Positions 7,960 to 17,663 of a DNA stretch of 64,000 nt are shown piece by piece. The number at the start of each line of letters is the position of its first letter. Position 1 is the first letter of the stretch. A program made the translations under genes and the position numbers. The notes beneath the pieces are model-generated. The model searched no databases and was not told where the DNA came from. It saw only the letters and a program-made list of their open reading frames with translations. The stretch is taken from assembly GCA_943788825.1 (NCBI GenBank), contig CALSRT010000006.1:248001-312000 (forward strand), in the 5' to 3' direction. This DNA comes from UBA4582 sp002389265 (GTDB lineage: Bacteria > Pseudomonadota > Gammaproteobacteria > Pseudomonadales > Azotimanducaceae).

Positions 7960-9633
7960 TTGGAATCGCTTACTGGTTTTCTCGACTTGCTCGACAGTTT
8001 TCTGGGCTCTGCCCAGTACTTTCCGTTTGTGTTACTCGGCACCGGCCTACTTTTTACAGTCTATTTGAAATTCCCCCAGGTGCAATTCTTTCGCCATGCT
8101 TTGCGCGTTGTCCGCGGTAAATATGACAAGAAGAGTGACGAGGGCGACGCAACGCATTTTCAGGCGTTGACCACTGCGATTTCCGGGACGGTGGGCACCG
8201 GCAACATCGGCGGCGTGGCGCTGGCTATCTTTTTGGGCGGGCCGGCTGCACTGTTCTGGATGTGGATGACCGCATTCTTTGGCATGGCAACGAAATTTGT
8301 CGAAGTTACCTTGTCCCACAAGTACCGTACTAAGGACGAAAATGGCTTTATCGTCGGCGGTCCCATGTATGTTATGGAACGACGCTTGAACATGAAGTGG
8401 TTGGCAGTGGCCTTTGCCAGCGCCACAGTGATCAGCTCCTTTGGCAGCGGTAATATGCCGCAGAGCAATAATATTGCCAGCGGCGTGCAGGCGACATTCG
8501 GTGTGCCTGAGTGGGTCACTGGCCTCGTGTTAGCCATTATCTTGGCGATGGTCATTCTTGGCGGCATTAGTCGCATCGTAAAAGTGGCGGAGAAAATCGT
8601 ACCCCTGATGGCATTGATTTATCTGGTAGGCGCGGCCGGCGTGGTTATTACCAATTACGATAATGTCATTCCCTCCTTTGTGGCCGTCTTCAGTGATGCC
8701 TTCACCGGCAGTGCTGCCACCGGCGGGTTTCTGGGCGCCACCTTCGCTTATGCGTTTAATCGTGGCGTTAACCGTGGTTTGTTTTCGAACGAAGCCGGGC
8801 AGGGCTCCGCGCCCATAGCTCATGCTGCGGCGAGAGCCGACGAGCCTGTTTCCGAAGGGATGGTCTCTATCCTGGAGCCCTTTATTGACACCATTGTGAT
8901 TTGCACGGTGACCGGTCTGGTTATTTTGTCATCGGGCGTCTGGACTGAGAAGTTTGAAAATAATTTCCAGACATTTGATATGGAAGTGATTCAGGGGGTC
9001 TACACTGAGTCAGACCCTGTGCAACGTCAGGATCTGTTTAAGCACCTGAGCTTCAGTTTGGAAGATGACCCGGTGCAAGCATTTTCCGGTGAGATCTCTG
9101 TCTTCAATGGCATCGCGGCTAGCCAGGATATCACTATAATTCACAATCGATCCGTGGCCGAGGATGTTCGCTTTTACCGGGAGGGTGCACCCTATAGTGG
9201 TATTATCACGGTTGAACAAGGCAAGCTTGCCGGGGATATCGACGTCACGGGAAAATCCCTCATCCATTCCGTTGAATTGACCACCAAAGCATTTACGCGA
9301 GGAATTTTCGGTGAATTTGGTAAATACATAGTCTCCGTCGGGTTGGTACTGTTTGCTTTTTCCACGGCAGTGGCGTGGTCTTACTATGGCGACCGAGCCA
9401 TGACCTACCTGTTTGGGGTTCGGTCGGTGACGCCTTACCGAATCGTCTATGTTGGGTGTTTCTTCTTGGCTTCTATCGCCGATACCTCGCTGATATGGCT
9501 GATCTCGGCGATCACCTTGGCCATGATGACATTGCCCAATTTGTTTTCCATGCTGATGCTACATCGTGAAATGAAAACGACTATTGCAGAGTATTGGGAA
9601 AAGTTTCATCGCGAGCATCCTGAGGGCGTCTAA
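7960..9633 (+). CDS. AGCS-family alanine/glycine:sodium symporter
   Basis: A 557-residue inner-membrane transporter of the alanine or glycine:cation symporter family. The TTG start at 7960 is set by AAGGGGACACA just before it. Family blocks: FQALTTAISGTVGTGNIGGV, GGPAALFWMWMTAFFGMATKFVEV, GGPMYVMER, FNRGVNRGLFSNEAGQGSAP. Typical members are about 450-480 residues; here a soluble stretch of roughly 90 residues (about 335-430, from SDPVQRQDLF to TGKSLIHS) is inserted before the last membrane helices AFSTAVAWSYYGDRA. Substrate is probably a small neutral amino acid co-transported with Na+. Confidence 0.9.
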   Translation: MESLTGFLDLLDSFLGSAQYFPFVLLGTGLLFTVYLKFPQVQFFRHALRVVRGKYDKKSDEGDATHFQALTTAISGTVGTGNIGGVALAIFLGGPAALFWMWMTAFFGMATKFVEVTLSHKYRTKDENGFIVGGPMYVMERRLNMKWLAVAFASATVISSFGSGNMPQSNNIASGVQATFGVPEWVTGLVLAIILAMVILGGISRIVKVAEKIVPLMALIYLVGAAGVVITNYDNVIPSFVAVFSDAFTGSAATGGFLGATFAYAFNRGVNRGLFSNEAGQGSAPIAHAAARADEPVSEGMVSILEPFIDTIVICTVTGLVILSSGVWTEKFENNFQTFDMEVIQGVYTESDPVQRQDLFKHLSFSLEDDPVQAFSGEISVFNGIAASQDITIIHNRSVAEDVRFYREGAPYSGIITVEQGKLAGDIDVTGKSLIHSVELTTKAFTRGIFGEFGKYIVSVGLVLFAFSTAVAWSYYGDRAMTYLFGVRSVTPYRIVYVGCFFLASIADTSLIWLISAITLAMMTLPNLFSMLMLHREMKTTIAEYWEKFHREHPEGV

Positions 9634-9779
9634 TCCCTCTCGACCGGATTGTACAGTGTCTCAAGTGGCCGCCTTAGGTGATTAGCGTCGCCAGCAGTGT
9701 GCTTGAGGCGTCTTTTTTGGCGAATGCGTCGACAACGTAAAGTTAATCAAAATAGAAAACTACTATTTAGGAGTCAATC

Positions 9780-10544
9780 ATGGAGTTGAAGGGTGCGGTA
9801 GCGATAGTGACGGGCTCGTCCTCTGGTGTGGGTGCGGCCACAGCGAAACTGCTGGCCAGCAAAGGCTGCCATGTGGTGATCAACTACGCACACAGCCAAG
9901 GTGGTGCGGAGGCGACAGCCGAAGCCTGTCGGGAGTTCGGCGTCGAGACGCTTGTCTGCCAGGCTGACGTCAGTGATGACCAGGCTTGTCGATCAATGGT
10001 CGACCAGGCGATGGCTAAGTGGGGCAAGATTAATGCCTTGGTGAACAACGCGGGAACCACTAAGTTTAATCCACATCATCAACTTGACGGCCTAGGAAAA
10101 GATGATTTCTTTCATCTGTATGGCGTGAACGTGGTGGGTCCTTATCAAATGATCCGAGCGGCAGAGGCGGGTATGCGTGCTGCTGGCGAGGCCTCAGTGG
10201 TCAATGTCGCGTCCATTGCCGGCGTGCAGGGCATTGGCAGCTCCGTCGCGTATGCAGCGTCCAAGGGGGCGCTGCTAACAATGACACGTTCTCTGGCGCG
10301 GGTCATGGGTCCAGAAATTCGGATTAACGCGGTTTGTCCCGGCTTCATCCAAGGCGAATGGCTAGAGGCAGGTTTAGGTAAGGATAACTACCAGCGGACA
10401 TTGGCGGCCCTCGAGGCTCGGGCCCCGTTAAAGCAAACCTGTACAGCTGAATCGGTGGCTGAGGTGATCGTTGCTTTTATCGGTGGGCTTGGCATCATTA
10501 CTGGTGAGCACATTATTTTAGACGGTGGTGCACACCTAATATGA
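9780..10544 (+). CDS. Short-chain dehydrogenase/reductase (FabG-like)
   Basis: 254 residues, classical SDR. NAD(P)-binding VTGSSSGVGAATAK at residues 10-23, NNAG motif (LVNNAGTT), catalytic Ser in VNVASIAGV and Tyr-x3-Lys in VAYAASKGAL, and the C-terminal GEHIILDGGAHL typical of FabG-type enzymes. TAGGAGT lies just before the ATG. The stop overlaps the start of the M16 protease gene by 4 bases (ATGA), so the two are coupled. The substrate cannot be inferred. Confidence 0.88.
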   Translation: MELKGAVAIVTGSSSGVGAATAKLLASKGCHVVINYAHSQGGAEATAEACREFGVETLVCQADVSDDQACRSMVDQAMAKWGKINALVNNAGTTKFNPHHQLDGLGKDDFFHLYGVNVVGPYQMIRAAEAGMRAAGEASVVNVASIAGVQGIGSSVAYAASKGALLTMTRSLARVMGPEIRINAVCPGFIQGEWLEAGLGKDNYQRTLAALEARAPLKQTCTAESVAEVIVAFIGGLGIITGEHIILDGGAHLI

Positions 10545-13465
10545 GCGCACAGGTTCCGTGCCATCAAGCGTTTGAGCACAAACGCAGTCGACGGATTGAT
10601 ACCCTTAACCTGACGGTGCACGAGTTTGAGCATCGCGGTACCGGTGCGATGCATCTGCATCTCGAAAGTAGCTACCAGGAAAATGTCTTTATGGTGGCGC
10701 TCCGCACTGTGCCTACCGATTCAAGCGGCGTTGCGCACATTCTCGAACACACGGTCTTGTGCGGCAGCGAGCGATTTCCTGTGCGGGACCCGTTTTTCCT
10801 GATGATCCGGCGGTCCTTAAATACCTTCATGAATGCCTTTACGGCGAGCGACTATACTGCCTATCCCTTCGCGAGCCAGAATCGTAAGGACTTTGATAAT
10901 CTGCTGGATATCTACCTGGATGCAGTATTTTTCCCCCGTCTTGACCCACTGGATTTTGCGCAGGAAGGGCATCGACTCGAGTTTGAGGTGCCTGATGATC
11001 CCGAGTCGCGGTTAACCTACAAGGGCGTGGTTTATAATGAGATGAAAGGTGACACGAGCTCGCCGTTATCCGTGCTTTACGATACGTTGAAGTCTTATTT
11101 GTTTCCTACTAGCACCTATCATTTCAATAGTGGGGGCGATCCGGCACATATTCCCGAGTTAACCTATGACGAGTTGATGCAATTCTATCGCCGTCATTAC
11201 CACCCCAGTAACGCCATCTTCATGACCTTTGGCGATATCCCCGCGGTGACCTTGCAAGAAAGTTTCGAAACCAAGGTGCTCAGTCGATTTGGTCGACGGG
11301 ACGAGAAAATAGAGATACGCCCAGAACAACGCTACACCGAAACCCAGCGTATCCAGGCTAGCTACGCGGTGGACGACGTCACTGAGCTCACTGATAAGAC
11401 CCATATTGTGATGGGCTGGCTGCTGGGTCCCAACACGGATCTTGGTCTCCTGCTCAAGTGTAATCTTCTGTCGGATGTGCTGCTCGATACCAGCGCCTCA
11501 CCATTGCGCCGTGCGCTCGAGTCCAGTGGTCTGGGCGCTAACGCATCACCCCTGTGTGGCCTGGAGGAGTCCAACTTTGAGATGAGTTTCTTCTGTGGCG
11601 TTGAAGGCAGCAATCCCGATCAACAAGCAGCGGTGGAAGCGTTGATTCTGGAGTCCCTAGAGCGGGTCGCCAAGGACGGGGTGCCTAAGGAAAGTATTGA
11701 AGCCTGCCTGCATCAATTGGAGCTCAATCAGCGTGAGATAGGCGGCGACGGCTATCCCTATGGACTACAACTGATCTTCTCTACGATGTCAGCGATTATC
11801 CATCGCGGTGATCCTATCGCGCTGCTGGACCTCGATGCCGCGCTGGTGCAGCTGCGAGTGGAGGTTGAAGCGCCTGACTTTTTTCAAAATCTGGTGCGGC
11901 AATTGTTGTTGGAAAATACCCACAGGGTGTCCTTGGCATTAAGTCCTGATGCGAAACTCAATCAGGCAATGCGGGAAGCTGAAATTGCACGCCTGGCTGC
12001 GATTAAGCAGTCCCTAAGCGAGGCACAAAAGGCGGATATCGTCGCGCAGGCACAGGCGTTGCAAGTACGCCAAGATCAGGAAGAGCCGCTAGAGCTGTTG
12101 CCAAAAGTCGGGCTGGCTGATATCGCTCCGAAGCCATCGTCGCCGCAGGGGGCGCATACCGCGCTGGGTAACGGCCTGAAACTCAGTAGTTACGCCGCAG
12201 GTACCAATGGTCTGACCTACCACCAGGTGGTAATAGACCTGCCCGCCTTGCCAGCGCACCTGCTGCAGTTGTTGCCCCTGTATACCAATCTGTTGACCGA
12301 GGTCGGCTCCGGGGGGCGAGACTATCTTGAGACCCAGCATTTGCAGCATGGCATGACGGGCGGTCTGAGCGCCTACACTGCCGTACGTGGTGAGGTGTCT
12401 GATCCAGATGTCTTGCTGGCAAACTTGACATTGTCGAGTCGAACCTTGAATTCGAAGAGAGACGACATGATCCTGTTACTCAATGAAACCTTTGTAACGC
12501 CGGATTTCAGAGAAAAGGCGCGGGTTCGAGAAATCGTCAAGCACATGCGAGTGCGCCGCGAAGGTGGTATTACCAGTAGCGGTCATACATTGGCTATGAC
12601 CGCCGCATCCAGCTGCCTGAGACCCGTATCACGCCTCAATCATGAGTTGACCGGGCTCGCGGGTATCGAACAGCTGAAGGAACTGGACCGTGCCCTAGAT
12701 GATGAGGCCAGGCTGGAACAGCTGGTTGTCGATCTGGAGTCCTTGCAAGCCATTGTTCTGGGGGGGCAACCGCGCTTGCTAGTGGTCTGTGATAGAGCTG
12801 AGTTGGCATCTACCAATCAGCGAGTCGAGCAAATCTGGCAGGGGTTTCAAGGACAACCTCAAGGGGCACGATTTGCCTGTGATTTTGACAAACCGCAGGC
12901 CTCGCAAGCATGGATTACTACGAGTCAGGTCAACTTCTGTGCCAGCGCCTTTGCTACCGTCGCCGAGGCACACGAGGACGCGCCAGCACTATCGGTGCTA
13001 GCCGGCGTGCTGCGTAATGGCTTTTTGCATAAAGTGCTGCGCGAGCAGGGCGGTGCCTACGGTGGTGGCGCCGGCCACGATAGCAGCAATGGGATCTTTC
13101 GCTTTTATTCCTTCAGAGACCCCAATCTGCTATCGACCTTCGATGCTTTCGAGGAGTCCGTGGCCTGGTTGCTGCGCACGGATATCAGTGGTGACCTTAT
13201 TGAAGAGTCGATTTTGGGCATTATCAGCAGCCTGGATGCGCCGGGTTCGCCGGCAGGGGTTGCGCGCCAGACCTTCCATAATGAACTGTTCGGTCGCAGT
13301 GCTGATCATCGCCATAAGGTCAGACAAGCGATTATCGGTGTCAGTGCCGATGATGTGAAGCGCGTCGCGCAGCAATACCTGCAGGGCACCGGGGCGCGCG
13401 CGGTGGTCTGTCATGAGGATAGTGCGCGGGCGTTAAGCGCCGAGTTTGTCGTCAAGTCAATTTGA
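10541..13465 (+). CDS. M16C zinc metalloprotease (PreP/falcilysin-like)
   Basis: 974 residues, the length expected for single-chain M16C proteases, which fold into a closed chamber and degrade short peptides. The inverted zinc motif HxxEH reads HILEHTVLCGSERFPVRDPF near residue 68, followed by NTFMNAFTASDYTAYP and, about 80 residues on, YNEMKGD carrying the distal glutamate. The C-terminal half is the inactive homologous domain, ending with the EQGGAYGGGA substrate-clamp motif. No signal peptide, so cytoplasmic. Overlaps the preceding SDR by 4 bases. Confidence 0.92.
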   Translation: MSAQVPCHQAFEHKRSRRIDTLNLTVHEFEHRGTGAMHLHLESSYQENVFMVALRTVPTDSSGVAHILEHTVLCGSERFPVRDPFFLMIRRSLNTFMNAFTASDYTAYPFASQNRKDFDNLLDIYLDAVFFPRLDPLDFAQEGHRLEFEVPDDPESRLTYKGVVYNEMKGDTSSPLSVLYDTLKSYLFPTSTYHFNSGGDPAHIPELTYDELMQFYRRHYHPSNAIFMTFGDIPAVTLQESFETKVLSRFGRRDEKIEIRPEQRYTETQRIQASYAVDDVTELTDKTHIVMGWLLGPNTDLGLLLKCNLLSDVLLDTSASPLRRALESSGLGANASPLCGLEESNFEMSFFCGVEGSNPDQQAAVEALILESLERVAKDGVPKESIEACLHQLELNQREIGGDGYPYGLQLIFSTMSAIIHRGDPIALLDLDAALVQLRVEVEAPDFFQNLVRQLLLENTHRVSLALSPDAKLNQAMREAEIARLAAIKQSLSEAQKADIVAQAQALQVRQDQEEPLELLPKVGLADIAPKPSSPQGAHTALGNGLKLSSYAAGTNGLTYHQVVIDLPALPAHLLQLLPLYTNLLTEVGSGGRDYLETQHLQHGMTGGLSAYTAVRGEVSDPDVLLANLTLSSRTLNSKRDDMILLLNETFVTPDFREKARVREIVKHMRVRREGGITSSGHTLAMTAASSCLRPVSRLNHELTGLAGIEQLKELDRALDDEARLEQLVVDLESLQAIVLGGQPRLLVVCDRAELASTNQRVEQIWQGFQGQPQGARFACDFDKPQASQAWITTSQVNFCASAFATVAEAHEDAPALSVLAGVLRNGFLHKVLREQGGAYGGGAGHDSSNGIFRFYSFRDPNLLSTFDAFEESVAWLLRTDISGDLIEESILGIISSLDAPGSPAGVARQTFHNELFGRSADHRHKVRQAIIGVSADDVKRVAQQYLQGTGARAVVCHEDSARALSAEFVVKSI

Positions 13466-13496
13466 GTCGGTCTATTTGTCAATCAAGGAGATTGTT

Positions 13497-14192
13497 ATGG
13501 GAAAAACGGTGCTTTTAACCGCCGACGATGGCTTTGAGCTCGATGCCTATTTGGCACAGCCCGCGGGTGATTGCAAAGGGGCAGTGCTTGTCATTCAGGA
13601 AATATTTGGCGTCAATCAGCATATCCGTGAGGTCTGTGATGGCTATGCCCGTCACGGTTATGCGGCGCTCGCACCGGCGATATTCGATCGTGCAGAAAAA
13701 CACGTCGAGCTAGGCTACAACCCTGATGATATTGCTCAAGGTGCGGCTATTGCCCGCGGCAAGCTGGACCTAAAGCTGACCATGGATGACCTGCAAGCCG
13801 GGATAAATTATCTACAACAGTTTGGTAATGTCGCGGTCGTTGGTTATTGTTTTGGCGGTATGTTGACCTGGCTTTGCGCGGCTCAAGCGCAGGGCATTAG
13901 TTGCGCATCAGGCTACTATGGTGGTGGTATTACCCAGGCCCTGGACATCACGCCCAAAGTCCCGACGATTTTGCATTTTGGCGATCTGGATGCTCATATT
14001 CCCTTGGTAGAAGTCGACAAAATCAAGGCAGTGCATCCGCAGGTGCCGGTATACATCTACGCGGCTGATCATGGTTTTAATTGTGACCATCGGGCGAGCT
14101 ACAGCGAAGCGGCGGCCAATCAAGCGCTGCAGAGAACACTGGATTTATTGGCTGAAAACGTAGGGCCTTCCCGCTTGGGGACTGGAGCCTGA
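13497..14192 (+). CDS. Dienelactone hydrolase family protein
   Basis: 231 residues, alpha/beta hydrolase of the dienelactone hydrolase type. The nucleophile is cysteine in GYCFGGM, the acid lies in FGDLDAHIP and the histidine in AADHGFNCDHR. AAGGAG lies 6 bases before this ATG, so I prefer it to an upstream in-frame ATG at 13446 that would overlap the protease gene. It may hydrolyse lactones or esters; no ring-cleavage genes are nearby to fix a substrate. Confidence 0.88.
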   Translation: MGKTVLLTADDGFELDAYLAQPAGDCKGAVLVIQEIFGVNQHIREVCDGYARHGYAALAPAIFDRAEKHVELGYNPDDIAQGAAIARGKLDLKLTMDDLQAGINYLQQFGNVAVVGYCFGGMLTWLCAAQAQGISCASGYYGGGITQALDITPKVPTILHFGDLDAHIPLVEVDKIKAVHPQVPVYIYAADHGFNCDHRASYSEAAANQALQRTLDLLAENVGPSRLGTGA

Positions 14193-14499
14193 AGCAAAAG
14201 ATGTTGATTTAATGCTACTATCGCCATAACCGACGATCAGTGACGAGGACTAATACGCCAGATTAAATCCTTGAAACTTGGGGCGCCATAACACACCAAA
14301 GGCTTAGACGGAAGTACCCGAATTAAATGCGCAGGTACGAATTAAAAATAGGGTCGTGTCTTGACAAACCTGCGGGGCGTCTTCATCCTGTGGTCGTTGA
14401 TTGTTCAACCGGAAAATGCGGATCAAATTTTGATGCGACGTGGACCGACGGGCGATTGGAGCAACATACAAAAAGAACCTTTTCCGAATAGGTATAAAC
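14193..14499 (+). promoter_or_regulatory. Leader region of the TonB2 cluster, with a TTGACA box and a palindrome
   Basis: This 307-base gap has no gene. It contains a perfect TTGACA (14361-14366) with only a weak -10 candidate 17 bases later (CATCCT), and a 13-base perfect palindrome ATCAAA-T-TTTGAT at 14422-14434. The palindrome may be an operator. It is AT-rich but does not match the classic Fur GATAAT pattern well. The ribosome-binding AGGT precedes the ATG at 14500. Confidence 0.35.
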
Positions 14500-15276
14500 A
14501 TGAATGAACATCACATGAGACACTTCCTTGTCGCCTCCGCGGTAAGCATCCTGTCTATCCTCTCGACCGGCATGGTCAACGCACAATCCCTTGATGAAGT
14601 GCTCGGTGTCCGAGCCACGACAACTCAGGATGGTCGAAAATCGCAAGTCAAGATTGATGAAATTGCCGATAACACCCGGGACCTTTTGTCCCAGTACAAG
14701 CAGGTCATGAAGGTCGTCGACGGCTTACGGGTTTACAACAAGCAGCAGGAACGACTCATTGCTGGTCAAGAAACTGAAATGACCGAACTGAATGCTTCTA
14801 TCGACAACGTCACCGTCATTGAACGTCAGATCGGGCCACTGATCGAGCGGATGATTGACAATCTGGACAAATATATCGAACTCGACACGCCTTTCCTCAT
14901 TAGCGAACGTCGTGACCGGATCGCATTCTTGAAAGAAACATTAGATCGACCTGACGTCAGCGTCGCAGAGAAGTTCAGTCAGGTGCTTCAGGCCTATCAG
15001 CTAGAGAACTCATACGGTTCTACCATTGAGGCCTATGCCGACGTGATTGAGCTTGATGGCAAGTCCCGACAAGTTGACTTGTTGAAGTGGGGCCGGGTAT
15101 CTCTGGTATTTCAATCACCCGACGGTGAAGTCACCGGTGTCTGGGATAACGCCACATCTAGCTGGGCAATCTTACCCGATGAGTTTCGTGGTGGGGTCAG
15201 AGATGGTATTCGTATCGCTCGAAAGACTCAAACTGCTGACCTCGTCAAGTTACCCGTACCGGCGCCTGGAGAATAA
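14500..15276 (+). CDS. DUF3450 protein of the TonB2 system
   Basis: 258 residues, periplasmic by its signal peptide (MRHFLVASAVSILSIL, ending near VNAQS). DUF3450 family: a long coiled-coil-like N-terminal half (RDLLSQYKQVMKVVDGLRVY, RQIGPLIERMIDNLDKYI) and a globular end (GVWDNATSSWAILPDEFR). Proteins of this family are encoded beside TtpC in Vibrio-like TonB2 clusters and are presumed to help the extended TtpC. The start at ATG 14500 has an AGGT; an ATG at 14515 is possible. The ttpC start follows by 2 bases. Confidence 0.85.
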   Translation: MNEHHMRHFLVASAVSILSILSTGMVNAQSLDEVLGVRATTTQDGRKSQVKIDEIADNTRDLLSQYKQVMKVVDGLRVYNKQQERLIAGQETEMTELNASIDNVTVIERQIGPLIERMIDNLDKYIELDTPFLISERRDRIAFLKETLDRPDVSVAEKFSQVLQAYQLENSYGSTIEAYADVIELDGKSRQVDLLKWGRVSLVFQSPDGEVTGVWDNATSSWAILPDEFRGGVRDGIRIARKTQTADLVKLPVPAPGE

Positions 15277-15278
15277 GA

Positions 15279-16646
15279 ATGAAAAAGATAACACTAGCAA
15301 TAATTACCCTGGCGCTGACGTTTTCGTTGACTGCTCGGGCAGAAGACGAGATCCAGGCGAAGAGCCTTGCCGAGTTGCTGCAACTGGTTAAGGAAGGCAA
15401 GCTGGTCAATAAGGAAGCCAACGAGCAACGTGAAAGATCATTCCTGGCTGATAAGAGCAAGCAGCAACAGGCGCTGAACAATGCCCGCAAAATGCAGCGG
15501 GATGAAGAAGCACGCAGTGATAGGCTTGAGTCCATATTTGAAAAAAATGAGCAGGCGCTAGCCAGCCTGACAGAAGTGCTGTCGAAACGCTTAGGTTCGT
15601 TACGCGAATTGTTTGGTGTTCTCCAGCAGGTCAGTGGCGATACGCAGGGTGTGTTTGAGGGCTCAATTGTTTCAGCCGAGTTCCCCGGTCGTGGTGAGTG
15701 GCTAGGTGAATTTGCACAGTCCATGGGCAAAAGCTCCAAGCTGGCGACGATCGAAGAAATAGAGCGTCTCTGGTTCGAACTGCAGCGCGAAATGACAGAA
15801 TCTTCGAAGGTCAGCAAGTTTACTGCCAAGGTTAACAAGTTGGATGGTGAGGTTGTCGAACAAGAAATCGTTCGTATCGGTACATTCAACCTGATCAGTA
15901 ACGGCGAGTACGTCAGCTACGATATCGAAAATGGCATCATTAAAGAACTGGCGCGACAGCCGGCGGCACGGTTTGTAGATTCAACGGGTGAGCTGGAAGC
16001 CGCGACCAGTGGGTTTGTTCCATTCGGACTCGACCCGACTCGCGGCCAGCTATTAGCGCTGCAAGTGCAGGTGCCTACGCTTGAAGAGCGCGTGCATCAG
16101 GGTGGTACACCAGGTTATGTCATCATAGCATTGGGTATTATTGCATTATTGCTGTCAGCCGAACGATTCACGACGCTCAACATCGTCGCATCTCGTGTAC
16201 GAGCGCAGATGAAGACCGCTACTGCAAACCTGAATAATCCATTAGGTCGTGTTTTGGCTGTTTATCATGACAACCTGAACATTGATGCAGAAACCCTGCA
16301 GCTGAAGCTAGACGAAGCAATCTTGAAGGAGCAACCCGCTCTGCAGGCGCGCATCTCGTTTATCAAGATCATCTCGATGGTAGCACCGCTGCTGGGTCTG
16401 CTGGGAACGGTAATCGGTATGATTATTACCTTCCAGGCGATCACGCTGTTTGGTACGGGCGATCCGAAGACAATGGCTGGTGGTATCTCACAGGCCTTGA
16501 TCACAACAGTATTGGGTCTGGTTGTCGCCATCCCAACGGTACTGCTTCATTCTATTGTGCAGTCACGTAGCTCTGGGGTCTTACATATATTGACCGAGCA
16601 AAGTGCTGGTTTGATAGCCGAACACGCTGAGAAAGCAGGTAAGTAA
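15279..16646 (+). CDS. ttpC: TtpC: MotA/TolQ/ExbB proton channel protein with periplasmic extension
   Basis: 455 residues, about twice the length of ExbB. Signal peptide (ending LTARAED), then a periplasmic helical region of about 240 residues rich in Lys/Glu/Gln, then a membrane helix GYVIIALGIIALLL and the ExbB/TolQ core with IKIISMVAPLLGLLGTVIGM and GGISQALITTVLGLVVAIPT. In Vibrio the fourth component TtpC is required for TonB2-dependent iron-siderophore uptake. It is tightly spaced with the DUF3450 gene (2 bases) and exbB (3 bases). Confidence 0.92.
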   Translation: MKKITLAIITLALTFSLTARAEDEIQAKSLAELLQLVKEGKLVNKEANEQRERSFLADKSKQQQALNNARKMQRDEEARSDRLESIFEKNEQALASLTEVLSKRLGSLRELFGVLQQVSGDTQGVFEGSIVSAEFPGRGEWLGEFAQSMGKSSKLATIEEIERLWFELQREMTESSKVSKFTAKVNKLDGEVVEQEIVRIGTFNLISNGEYVSYDIENGIIKELARQPAARFVDSTGELEAATSGFVPFGLDPTRGQLLALQVQVPTLEERVHQGGTPGYVIIALGIIALLLSAERFTTLNIVASRVRAQMKTATANLNNPLGRVLAVYHDNLNIDAETLQLKLDEAILKEQPALQARISFIKIISMVAPLLGLLGTVIGMIITFQAITLFGTGDPKTMAGGISQALITTVLGLVVAIPTVLLHSIVQSRSSGVLHILTEQSAGLIAEHAEKAGK

Positions 16647-16649
16647 TCC

Positions 16650-17165
16650 ATGGATGCAATATTTGTTGCTATTCGAACGTTTTTTGAAGCCGGTGGTGAT
16701 GTGCTTTTCCTCATCGCCGGTGCGACTTTCATTATGTGGGCTCTGATTTTTGAGCGAGCTATGTTCATTAATACTGAGCACAAATTGGATGTTGGTAAGG
16801 CGTTGAGCTATTGGGAAGGTCGATCAGAGCGTACGTCTTGGAATGCGCATATGATTCGGCTGCGGTTGATCTCAGAGGTGAACCTGAAACTGGCGTCGAA
16901 CATGCACTTTATTAAGACGCTGATTTCGCTGTTGCCTCTGTTAGGTTTGCTGGGAACGGTGACCGGTATGGTTCAGGTGTTTGAAGCCATGACCTACTCC
17001 GGCGGTAATGCAAGATCAATGGCTGCTGGTGTGTCTATGGCGACGATACCGACAATGTCGGGGATGGTTGCGACCCTATCAGGCGTGCTTGCCAATACTT
17101 TTATTACTTCCAAGATTCAAACAGAATCAGATTATATGGAAGATGCCTTGACGATGGACCATTAA
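16650..17165 (+). CDS. exbB2: ExbB-type proton channel protein (TonB2 system)
   Basis: 171 residues. A short ExbB: N-terminal membrane helix (DVLFLIAGATFIMWALIF), then the channel core KTLISLLPLLGLLGTVTGMV and GVSMATIPTMSGMVATLSGV with conserved Gly/Thr. It works with ExbD and TtpC to harvest the proton-motive force for TonB. Length matches the short ExbB2 form. Located 3 bases after ttpC. Confidence 0.92.
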   Translation: MDAIFVAIRTFFEAGGDVLFLIAGATFIMWALIFERAMFINTEHKLDVGKALSYWEGRSERTSWNAHMIRLRLISEVNLKLASNMHFIKTLISLLPLLGLLGTVTGMVQVFEAMTYSGGNARSMAAGVSMATIPTMSGMVATLSGVLANTFITSKIQTESDYMEDALTMDH

Positions 17166-17253
17166 GTACGGGTTCATCGAAGACTGGCCTTTTCAAAAAG
17201 ATAGATTTCATCGTCTGAAGTCACGGCGGTAACGTTAGATCAGGATACGTACA

Positions 17254-17652
17254 ATGCGTAGAAGAACTCAAGAGTCGGATGAGAAGGTTGCGGATTTAAC
17301 GCCCATGCTCGACGTGGTGTTTATCATGTTGATCTTCTTTATTGTGACGGCAACTTTTATAAAAGAGACGGGCGTTGAGATTAACCGCCCTGATACTAAA
17401 ACTGCTGAAATGAAGAAAACTGTATCGCTATTGGTTGGTGTTGGTGCTGATAGTTCTATTTGGATCGACAAGAAGAAAGTCGACATTCGCAATGTGAGGC
17501 CTCTTATGGAGAGGCTACACGCGGAAAATCCTAAGGGCGGGCTGGTTATCCAGGCTGATAGTGAATCGAAAGTCGAAAAGGTACTCGCAATCATGGAGGC
17601 TGCCAGAGTCATTGGCATCAGCCAGGTTGCTATCGCCTCAGAAGACAAGTAG
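17254..17652 (+). CDS. exbD2: ExbD-type biopolymer transport protein (TonB2 system)
   Basis: 132 residues. Cytoplasmic N-terminus, a single membrane helix LDVVFIMLIFFIVTATF carrying the essential aspartate (DLTPMLDVV), and a periplasmic domain ending in VAIMEAARVIGISQVAIASE, as in ExbD. Follows exbB after an 88-base gap that shows no other gene, and precedes tonB by 11 bases. Confidence 0.93.
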   Translation: MRRRTQESDEKVADLTPMLDVVFIMLIFFIVTATFIKETGVEINRPDTKTAEMKKTVSLLVGVGADSSIWIDKKKVDIRNVRPLMERLHAENPKGGLVIQADSESKVEKVLAIMEAARVIGISQVAIASEDK

Positions 17653-17663
17653 GAGGACGGTCG

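Noticed and set aside
9690..9720. Possible terminator after the AGCS gene (GGCGTC followed by TTTTTT)
   Set aside because: Only a four-to-five-pair stem can be drawn; too weak to call.
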